Below are positions 9,193 to 17,885 of a stretch of DNA of 20,201 bases, in pieces. The notes under the pieces were generated by a model. It did no database searches, was not told where the DNA came from, and saw only the letters and a list, made by a program, of their open reading frames with translations. The DNA comes from Cercozoa sp. M6MM (taxonomy: Eukaryota > Endomyxa: Ascetosporea), in NCBI GenBank assembly GCA_040357565.1, contig JBDODJ010000200.1. One strand, 5' to 3'. Position 1 is the stretch's first letter. Every line of letters starts with the position of its first letter. A program made the translations under genes and the position numbers.

Positions 9193-11946
9193 CAACAGGC
9201 CCTGCAAATGCCGCGCGAGTTCGTTCGATCCGAGCGTCCATGTGGTATACCGGCCAGGCTCCCTTTTTACCCCCTGCTCCCTGTTATTTTGAGTGAGACA
9301 GGTATCACGTTCAACAATGTCGAGGCGTGGATTCCAGAGGCCAACAACGACAAACACAAAGACTGCGACGACGATGATGTCGAAGACTTTGACAACATTG
9401 CTGGACAGCCTGTACCTGTCTATAATATATAAATAAATTAATAAATATATATATATAAATGTATATCTATATAAAGTTGTATATTTATATACATATCTCT
9501 GCCATGCACAGGGTCGCCGCACTCTGCTGCACCCATGTTCGGGTTCGTTTGCAGCCGGCAGCATGTCCCTCGTTCTGGGTACACTTTATACACCGATCAA
9601 CATAACCACAAAGATATTTATGTACAAATACATACATATAATATTTATTTATTTATTTATTTATTTATTTAGTTATTTTTACAGGCGAGTCGGGTGCTGG
9701 TAAGAGTACGCTGATGAATGCAATTTTGGGTCGTCTGCCTCGTCACAGGTGTCATATATACTATCTGCCTGTGGATGTATCTATATGTATATATATATAT
9801 ATATAGATGTAGAGGTTGTATATTATGTTATGTATGCAGGGAGACAGGACGTCGCTCGCGTCTGCAGGAACTTTTGTACGGGAGCAGTGTTCTCACGACG
9901 GGTCACGTCGTTGTCGGCGGCGCCGATATGACTGTACCAAGTTTTTACCCTCGGGAAGGGGGAGGCAAAAATAGGGGGAACATATCTAGGGTTACATGAA
10001 TACGAATATATATATATATATATAATATGAATATACTATCCTATAAGAATAGATCCGAGCGCAAAGACAACGTGTTCGTAACCTTGTTGGTACCTTGCCT
10101 TCAGGTAGAAGAGTATGAGGAGGTATTTCCTCGTGTCTGCCCAGGCTACGTTCCGCAGTACGACGTGTTGTTCGAGGAACTCACCGTGTACGAGAACCTT
10201 AAATACGCCGCCATGCTGCGTCTGCCACGAAGGTGTCTGAGGTCACTGGGGGGTTAACTGGGGAGTAAGAATTGAGTGTGTATGTAGTTGGAGTATGGAG
10301 CGAAAACTAGCGATTGTTGACGACGTTTTGGACCTGCTGGAACTGCGTCAAGTGGCTGCTGTAAAGAGCTTCTTGACATCAAAGTCACCTGTCTTCCTCC
10401 TGTATTGTAATGGTGTCGCAGACTGTTGTAGGCAACGGTGTTTCCAAAGGCGGCATCAGTGGCGGTCAGCGGTACCACCCAGTCCCACCCCAGTGTATCC
10501 ATCCCACCATACCCCTGGACTATACAGCAAGCGTGTCAACATCGGTGTCGAGCTTGTTGCCTGTCCCCGCGTACTTGTGATGGACGAGCCAACATCTGGT
10601 ACATTTGCACTATATTTTGACCCGGTACCGACCTGTCCAGGCATACTTTCTGACAGGACTGGACGCTGCCGTGTCGCATCTGCTGATGTGCTGTCTACGT
10701 GCACTTGTGAACCGGTAGCTTTAGTTTAAACCTTTTTAACTTTAACCCCACCCTTTAATCCCATCCCTTGCTTCAGTTTTGGAGTGACATTGGTGGCCGT
10801 GGTGCATCAGCCGCGTCAGGAAGTGTTTGAACTCTTCGACTCAGTCACTGTGGCTTTTTTTCTGACTTGACTGACTTGACTGACTGTGTCCTAACCCTCT
10901 CTCTGTAGGTACTGGCACACGGAGGTGTCATGGCCTACCAGGGCCCGCTTGACCAGGTAGCTCGAAGCCTGAAACGCTGCCAGTTTGGTCTGATCTCTCA
11001 CTGTGCGAGCACAGGCCGTGCAGTATTTTGCCGACAACTTTGACTTTGACATGCCTCCCAAGGAGGTGCAAATTTACATCTATGTGAGTGTGCTCATGTG
11101 CACATATACTTGACACACGCCCACACAGGTCAATCAAGCCAATTGGCTACTGGACGTTGTGTCTGCTCGCAAGTCGAATATTCGTAGCCTTAGTTTTCGA
11201 GTTTTTGTGTTTTGTGTTTTTCGGTATTTTCTGTATTTGTCTGGTGTGTATTTGTGTGTGCAGATGAGAGCGTGGTCAGCAAGCGAGGCATGCAGGAGAC
11301 GTGGCGGCACAAGAGCAAGAGCGTGGCGGCGCCGCTGTCGGTGCAAACGGACGAGGAAGCTCCAGGCGACGCCGTCGGCAGTCAGACGCGTCGTGCCACC
11401 ATCGCAGAGACCGAACTCGAGTCCTGTACCATTGCCGTGTCCTGTCCAAATGTCCTGTCTAAATGCCCTGTCCAAATGTCCTGTCCAAATGTACGGATAT
11501 ACTCACTGCGCAGCTGCACGTCCGTCCTTCTTGGGCCAGAGTCAGGTCGTGTTCCGACGTGCCATCGCACAGACTCTGGTAGCCTGCGTAGCCTTTACCT
11601 CCCTACCCCCTACCCCTTACCCCTTCCCCTGTCTCAGGCCATGCCACATGCCTACGCAGCCGGTGTGGTTTTGGTCGGTTTCGTCGGTCTCATCAATGGG
11701 TACTATCCTCCTAGTACTATCCTCCTTAGTCTTCCGACTGGTTGGGGAACTACCTCTCCCCTCTGGGTAGTACGACGGAAGGAAGCAGCTACGACCTGCT
11801 GGAGCACGCGGCGTTTCTGAATGTGCACGCACTGGCCTGCACGGCCCTGGTGGGCGTGGCACACGGCTTCTTGTGGGCGCCCGACAAACTCGTCGTCCTG
11901 CGCGACAATCGCGCCGGCCTGTCGCCGTTTGGTACACAACACTTTT

Positions 11947-11983
<37 letters not shown>

Positions 11984-12976
11984 CGCACCTTTAATATACG
12001 CCCCTTAGCACCCCCTAAAAGTATAATCTCCTTGTAGCCTACTTTGTCGGAAAGCAACTAGCCGATGCTGTGGTACGTTTGTCCCATTGTGAATCTCGAA
12101 CTGAGATCAGTTGCTGTTTGCTAACTGGTCCACATACGATGACTTAGGTCTATGCGTGGACATTGCCGTTGGTCTTTGCGCTGTGCGTGTATCTGTACGT
12201 GTGGCCCAACACGACCTTTCTCTTCTACTACGCCTTTGTCGCTCTGGTACCAGAGGCAGTTTGTTAAGGCGGAGGTTTGTGAACTTCCTTTTTTTGTGAA
12301 GGCTGCGTTCTGGGGTGCTTCGGTCGGACAGTTCTGCAGCGTGGCCTTCTCGCACTCGATCGGCGCCATGCTGACTTGCGTAGCTTCGTTGTTCTTGCAG
12401 AAGTTTGGGCCAGTCGTACTTTACCTCCATATTGTAGGTGATCACAGTGTCAGCCAATTTGCCGTTTGGTGGTGTGCTGCCGTACTGGCGCAAGATGGTA
12501 CAGCAACAAGTTAGTTTGTCTGTCTGGGACTTGGTATTACTTGTCGGTGTTGCGCAGGCCTTCTGGCAAAAGGCAGCTGGTCAGGTCTCGCTGTCGCATC
12601 ACTTCGTCAATGCACTTTTCATTGTAAGTACACGACACACAAGATGCTGTGTGTCAGTGTGACCGGTGTGTCTGTGTCTGCAGGAGGAGTCGCATTCTTT
12701 CTCGCACACGGGCGCTGCCAGTGCACGTGCGATCATTGGTTACCACACCTCCGAGGTAGCCTGTCGATCTACTCGGGGTAGCAGTTTCTGTTACTTTCGG
12801 TTTGTGTAGATGTGGCAACACGTGACGTTCCCACTTCTCGCCGCTCTGGGTACCCTTTGGTTAGACAAACCTTGTGAGAATGTCGGATGTGTGTTTGTGG
12901 AACAGGCGTGCGTTTGTTGACCTTTATGGTGCTGCGACAGCGCGCACGCTCCAAGACGCATGCCGTGCTCGTTTAG
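8666..12976 (+). CDS. ABCG-family half-transporter, 29 exons
   Basis: ABCG half-transporters dimerise and use ATP to export lipids, sterols or drugs across a membrane. 29 exons (8666-8675, 8730-8794, 8858-8989, 9199-9244, 9302-9411, 9512-9578, 9685-9748, 9840-9933, 10105-10232, 10288-10360, 10422-10471, 10528-10598, 10657-10714, 10777-10849, 10909-10956, 11015-11065, 11129-11183, 11264-11436, 11540-11578, 11638-11699, 11771-11931, 12038-12072, 12148-12246, 12302-12379, 12438-12497, 12558-12623, 12684-12755, 12810-12849, 12906-12976) give 716 aa in the reverse ATPase-then-membrane order of the family. Visible motifs are Walker A GESGAGKST (about 144-152), Q-loop VPQYD (~213), signature ISGGQRKRV (~275), Walker B/D-loop VLVMDEPTSGLDA (~293-305) and H-loop HQPR (~333). 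NWLLDVVS ends the ATPase domain, and hydrophobic segments from ~457 on include LPFGG. An N-terminal hydrophobic helix (LAVLIFVLM) and a Lys/Arg stretch precede the ATPase domain; an acidic CDDDDVEDFD segment lies between its first strand and Walker A. The start, and the exon edges at 11436 and 11540, are tentative. Confidence 0.92.
9032..9193. repeat. Long (CA)n microsatellite in intron
   Basis: About 160 bases of CA units, interrupted by a few GACACA units near 9110-9140 and one CG near 9185, fill the third intron of the ABC gene. Confidence 0.97.
9637..9672. repeat. (TTTA)n tract in intron
   Basis: TTTA tetranucleotides in the intron that splits the Walker A region of the ABC gene. Further TA tracts lie in nearby introns at about 9440-9470, 9788-9805 and 10008-10024. 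Confidence 0.93.
11949..11976. repeat. (CA)n microsatellite in intron
   Basis: CA units followed by CGCACACACGCAC in the intron between exons 11771-11931 and 12038-12072 of the ABC gene. Confidence 0.93.
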
Positions 12977-13270
12977 ACCGAGCAGCTGCGTTCACATTTT
13001 GTTTGAAAGAGGACTGCTCTCGCTAATCGCACACGTCCCCTGTACACTACGACAGATGGCGTAGCAGTCGTTCCGTTAACGTATAATAAGGCTTGACTGA
13101 AATCGGACCATCTATTACGGGGTACGAAAAACTCGACTACGAAAAGTCAGCTGGCCGGACTGTCTCTAAAGTGCGTTGAACGAACGGAAACTAAACCAGG
13201 TACTTTGCAGTGTATGTACAGCGAGGCGAGGAAAGACGATAGATGATACAAACAAAAAAGACAAACGGCA
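12977..13270. terminator. Convergent 3' region between ABC and TBP genes
   Basis: 294 bases separate two stop codons on opposite strands, so both 3' UTRs and polyadenylation signals must fit or overlap here. ATAATAAGG near 13083 is the only A/T-rich signal-like string I noticed. No gene is seen. Confidence 0.45.
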
Positions 13271-14369
13271 TCACCGCCTGATGCGCGAGGGCTGCAGTGC
13301 GAAGGTTTCAGCTTCCTGCGGTTCGTTCTTGACGCCACTGCCGTCGGCGGTTTCGTCTTGCGCGGCATCGCCCACCAGCGCTCGTGCAGCACTAGACAGC
13401 ACGGATGAAATGTTCTTTTTGCCCCCACCCCCCCCCCCCCTCCAGCAGAGACACACCTGTCTCCAAGTTCGCGTTTGCGGCGGTACTGCGCCAGTGCTGG
13501 TCGCAGTCGTTTGCGCCACACCACCTCGGCCTCAGCAAGCGATCGGACGCCCGTGATGACGCACTTGCCCGACGCAAACACCAGTGCATTCGAGCTGGGA
13601 CTACCGGGGAGATAACTGGGGATAACTGGGGGGAGGGGGGTAAGGAGGTAAGATTAAGGTGCCGCTACTTGCGTGTACGAAGCTGGAGCGCCGGTGAAAG
13701 TTCGGGCTCATAGGACGCGTCGCTGGGCCGATCGTACGCGAGGCCCTGTAGCCACACGGGCGCGCCAAAGTGCGCCGCACAAATCACATTCGTCACGCGG
13801 AAACTCCCGAACTTTACTGGGAAACTCTGGGCACGGGGGGGGGGGNNNNNNNNNNNNNNNNNNNNNNNNNNNNNNNNNNNNNNNNNNNNNNNNNNNNNNN
13901 NNNNNNNNNNNNNNNNNNNNNNNNNNNNNNNNNNNNNNNNNNNNNCCCCCCCCCCCCCAAGAGTAGAGCGCACGATGAGCTTGCCGCTGCGGAAGACGAG
14001 AGCCGTGGCACGCGGCTGCCGGATGCGCAGGATGGCCGACGTGTGTCGCTGCGGGTCATACTCGACGTTCTTGGCGCGCAGCACTCTGCGCATACACTAG
14101 ATATATCTATATACTATATACATATTCTATCTACTATATACTTATACATATGTACTATATATAGAGATATAGTAGAGGTACAGCGTCTCCAGCGAGATCG
14201 TGCACTGAGTGTCGACACGCACCACAAAGTTATGCACTGTGAGCGGCGACGTGTTCTCACGCGTCGAGTCCGACGCGCGCTCCAGCATGTCGCCCAGCGC
14301 CGTCTTGGTGGCCGAGAGACCCACGCTCTGCGCGTCCACCAGACGACTCCTGTCGGCGTCCTGCGACAT
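13271..14369 (-). CDS. TATA-box-binding protein (divergent), one exon in gap
   Basis: TBP is the saddle-shaped general transcription factor that binds promoter DNA in the nucleus for all RNA polymerases. Visible exons (5' to 3') are 14182-14369, 13974-14085, 13669-13826, 13457-13600 and 13271-13391. Repeat 1 includes LRAKNVEYDPQRH, ILRIRQPRATALVF and SGKLI; repeat 2 includes WLQGLAYDR, SYEPELSPAL and LVFASGKCVITG. A 45-50-residue N-terminal segment precedes the core. Between SGKLI and FPVKF, about 25 conserved residues of repeat 1 are missing; they must lie in the 100-N gap, so the model is incomplete. At the sites of the four DNA-intercalating Phe residues, the two inner ones (LVF, LVF) are kept, but the outer ones are His (QRH) and Asp (SDA). 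After the core comes a tail of about 40 residues, partly acidic (GDAAQDETADG), where family members usually stop. It could instead be a TBP-related factor. Confidence 0.88.
13846..13945. other. 100-N assembly gap between G and C runs
   Basis: Exactly 100 N, a conventional size for unknown length, flanked by 11 G on the left (13835-13845) and 13 C on the right (13946-13958). It lies where at least one TBP exon is expected. Confidence 0.98.
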
Positions 14370-14670
14370 TCTTTTCTGCCCCGCCCCAACAAGACGCCTG
14401 GTCCTCCGCAACCCCTAAATGGCAGACTTAGAGTAATCAAGCAACCGGGAACTCTTGGGCTTCCCAAATCGACACTGTTTCTGAGTGGCTATCAGTGATA
14501 ACGCCGACTTAACTAAATTTCAGTTTTGCCTCAGTTCAACCACAGACAGCTGCGCGAAAGCTTCAGTTCTCAGGCTTCCCAGCAATCAGCTGTCGGCAAA
14601 AGACCCTAAATCCTGTTTTCACCCCTTTTACACCCTTCAGTTGCAACGTCGTAGCAGCCGTCTCACAACA
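14370..14670. promoter_or_regulatory. Shared divergent promoter region, TBP and ADH
   Basis: 301 bases lie between the start codons of TBP (minus) and the alcohol dehydrogenase (plus). No TATA box is evident next to either start. An acceptor-like GGGGCAG followed by AAAAGA precedes the TBP ATG on the minus strand, so a 5'-UTR intron is possible. Confidence 0.5.
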
Positions 14671-16672
14671 ATGTCGTCCGACAAGGTTGGATTTGTCGGT
14701 TTAGTCTCTTGAAAGGTCACGCTAGTGCTTGTAGATCCGTGCTTGGGCCGCTTTTGACGGGAGCGGTGAGTACAAGCGGTGGGAGTACGAGGCACGTCCG
14801 CTGGGCAAGAAGGAGGTGCGCATCCAGATCGTGGCGTGTGCCATTTGCGGCTCGGATGTGCACACGGCTCGCTGCGGCACCGACGGGCACTCTGACTGGG
14901 GCCAGACTACCGTACTGTACAGTAGTGTTGTTTCCTTGCGTTGATTTTGCTTGCTGCCCATTTGCATTTAAACCACTAAACCAGTAGACATCATGCGTAC
15001 AGTACTCTGCATGCTATACCCTCGTTTGAGACATGCTCAGTGGTGGTGGGCCACGAGATCGTGGGTCATGTGAAGGCGGTGGGCGAGGAGGTGACACAAC
15101 TTGCCGTCGGAGACAGAGTCGGCGTCGGTGCGCAGGTGAGCTCGTGTCAGGACTGTGCCAAGTGTCACGAGGACCGCGATGCCTACTGTCCGAGTCGCGT
15201 CTTCACGTACAACTCCGAGTACCCGGCGAGTCACGAGTCGGCGGGTCACAAAACTTACGGAGGCTACGCCGACCAGGTGATTGTGCCAGCAGCCTATACT
15301 TTCAAACTACCTGACGCCATCGACATGCTGGAGGCGGCGCCACTTTTTTGCGCTGGTGTCACTGTGTCTTCGCCTCTGTTCCACTGGTGCTTCTGGCTTT
15401 ACCCCCCATCCTTTCCCTGGTATGACTGTACTTGACCCTACCCTTCCCTCCTGTAGGAAGGCAGGCACGGAGCGTAAGCGCGTCGGCGTCGTTGGCATCG
15501 GCGGACTGGGCCACCTGGCTTTGCAATTTGCTAAGGGTATTGCAGATAGTATGTACTGTACCTGTATGTACTGTACCTGTATGTACTGTACCTGTNNNNN
15601 NNNNNTGTACCTGTATGTACTGTACCTGTATGTACTGTACCTGTATGTACTGGACGGTGAGTAGCAGATTGTACTATATATGTATTAATTTTAAACGTAT
15701 CTTTATGGCCCAGCCTTGGAGTGCGAGGTGACGGCCATCTCTCGCACCGAGGCCAAGAAGCAGCTGTGTCTAACGCGACTCGGTGCCGACCACTTTGTCG
15801 CCATGTCCGACGAGGCGCAAGTCAAGAGTGCCGCCGCTTCGCTGGACCTCTTGCTGTTCACTGCCGATGGCAACAACATGGACTACTTGCCCTACATGGA
15901 CATGCTCGATACTGATGGGTGCATTTCCATGCACACTACTGTAAATTATAAATTTATCAGACATAGTTTGTATAGCATCTGGTACAGTCTATGTAAGTTT
16001 ACACTCTACAGAATACAGTGGCGGTATATAAATTTAGTATTGTGTCTATAGTAGTATAATGTAGTTTGTATAGTGTCTATAGTATGGTGTATATAGTATG
16101 GTGCACCATACTGTATATAGTATAGTGTATATAGTATAGTGTATATAGTATAGTGTATATAGTATAGTACATAGTATAAGTAGTGTATATGGTGTAGTGT
16201 ATATAGTCTGGTGTATATATAGTATTTATAGTAGTGTAAAACGTATAGTGTATATAGTTTAGTGTAGTACAGTCAAGTACAGTTTCGTAGAGCGTATCAA
16301 GTGGAGTATTGAGACAATCTATATCTAAGAATACTGGTACAGTGTCCTCGTAATGCTCGGTGTTCCCGACCATGCCGTGGTGCACACCACGCCAGGACAG
16401 CTCATCTTCGAGCGCAAGAGTATCTCTTCCCCCTTGCCCACCCCCATTTCCCTCCTACCCCCCCCCCCCCGCCCCCCTGCAAACTCGCTGCTGACAAGGG
16501 CATCCGTCCGATCATCGAAAAGCGTCCCATGGTGATTCTCGCTTACAGTACGACACAGTTTAACCCTTACCTCCCCCCTGTGCGGTCGGACGTGAACGCT
16601 GCCACCGAGCACATGCACAATGGCAAGGTGCGCTTCCGCATGGTGCTCGAGAACGACTTTGCCCAAAACTGA
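14671..16672 (+). CDS. Zinc alcohol dehydrogenase, CAD/YahK type
   Basis: Enzymes of this medium-chain dehydrogenase group reduce aldehydes with NADPH using a catalytic zinc. Exons are 14671-14685, 14735-14921, 15041-15386, 15457-15536, 15714-15918 and 16343-16419, then about 16478-16531 and 16586-16672. Seen are catalytic-zinc residues in CAICGSDVH, GHEIVG and APLFCAGVT; structural-zinc cysteines in SCQDCAKCHEDRDAYC (C-X2-C-X2-C-X7-C); the nucleotide-binding loop VGIGGLGH; and the CAD-type strings AISRTEAKK and SPLFHWK. Two defects lie near the 3' end. About 16 residues expected between LIFERKS and CKLAADKGI are absent and the two parts are in different frames, at a poly-C region. A 54-base intron-like segment (16532-16585) ends GG instead of AG, although it reads through in frame. 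The C-terminal exon has HMHNGKVRFRMVLEND. Either the assembly is damaged or the gene is decaying. The family call is strong. Confidence 0.93.
15551..15655. repeat. 15-base tandem repeat in ADH intron
   Basis: About seven copies of ATGTACTGTACCTGT are visible in intron 15537-15713, interrupted by a 10-N gap (15596-15605) that may hide further copies. Confidence 0.93.
15596..15605. other. 10-N gap inside tandem repeat
   Basis: Ten N in the middle of the 15-base repeat; the true length is unknown. Confidence 0.98.
15960..16290. repeat. Degenerate GTATAGTGTATATA array in ADH intron
   Basis: Irregular repeats of about 14 bases resembling GTATAGTGTATATA fill most of the 424-base intron 15919-16342, the longest intron of this gene. 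Confidence 0.88.
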
Positions 16673-17734
16673 AATGAAACTACCGACTCGGTAGTGTGAA
16701 ACGCTTGGCCAGTTCATTACTATCTTGCCGGCACCGTCGACTTTGCCAACCCGAGCTGTTTTCTCGGCTCAATGAGAATTTTTCTCGTTTCGGCCGAGTC
16801 AAATGCTTGCTCTGCCCACAGAAGGCGTGTTTTAACTGTAAGGTTTTAGAATTGCTCGCCTGCCGGAAAAGGCCTACAGTTCAAAAATGCTTCTAGACCG
16901 TTTCGAGTTGTTTGGCGGTTGTGTAGAGGATTGGTCACCCGGCAGCGCCACAGACGTTTCTGATCGAGATTGCACAGCGTTCACCCCTCTCACAGATCGC
17001 GTCGAGCAAGCTCAATCGTTCGCCAGCAACACGTTGCCGTTTTACGGCAGACATACGGCGCAGAAGTCGCGCGAAAAATGTGCTTCGGTCGTGCAGTGAT
17101 CGCTACGTGAGGCACGGTTGTGTATCACGCACGCAACACCCGTGCGCTGCTCATCCCCGTCGGCCATCCAGCCCAAGCAACGCGCGCGCAGAAAGCATTG
17201 AGATAGCGCGGGTGCCGCTCGTCGGCGTTTGGGGAATCATATTATCACGAGTATGTTGTGCATTCGTTTTCAAATTGTGATGTCATCGCGCTCTCGCGAT
17301 CGCGGGTGCGCGCTCCCATTTACCCATGCCAGATCGCTGACAGATCGCGCCTGGTTTGCGATCCTTGGTTTGCGATCTCTGCGGGTGCCAATGTTCGTGT
17401 TCCCTGGGTGGCGTTTCGCTGTTTCCCTTGGTGTAACAAGAGCGATCTTGGTGTGTGTGATTGCTCCCATCTTTCGGATTAATCGTGTTGGGATCAATTG
17501 TTACTCTCGCATCCCCCCCCCCCCCCCCAGCGCTTGATTTTCCTGTCCGCTTACGTGCTTGCGCATCTGCGCTAGCTTCTTTCTGAGTTGCCTCAAGCCT
17601 TTGCTTTTCGTAGCACGCACACGGTTAAGGATTTTCAGCAAACCGCGGATCCCGGTACAAAACTCACCGCCAATCATCAGTCGTCGTGCTTGATCTGTGT
17701 TTTATCTTCTGTTCCAGGTTCCCACGCATGGCCA
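16673..17734. other. Intergenic region, promoter side of C2H2 gene
   Basis: About 1 kb with no convincing gene. It contains a cluster of GCGATC/GATCGC words around 17286-17380, a C run at about 17513-17528, and a likely 5'-UTR intron at 17655-17717 (donor GTACAA, acceptor TTCCAG) just before the start codon of the next gene. Confidence 0.5.
17352..17377. repeat. Direct repeat TGGTTTGCGATC x2
   Basis: TGGTTTGCGATC at 17352-17363 is repeated exactly at 17366-17377, a 14-base period. AGATCGC also occurs twice close by (17331 and 17342) and CGCGATCGCG once at about 17295. Confidence 0.85.
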
Positions 17735-17771
17735 ATGATGCCTTCTAACATGCCCACTCGCGAGTGGTTGT

Positions 17772-17823
<52 letters not shown>

Positions 17824-17833
17824 NNNNNNNNNN

Positions 17834-17885
<52 letters not shown>

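Noticed and set aside
8955..9564. Frames coding poly-Thr-His or poly-Cys-Val
   Set aside because: They are translations of the (CA)n microsatellite inside an ABC intron.
11066..11083. Extending the ABC exon to the better-looking GTGAGT donor at 11084
   Set aside because: It inserts VQIYIY in the middle of a conserved stretch and leaves a 45-base intron; the GTGCAA donor at 11066 gives the family pattern.
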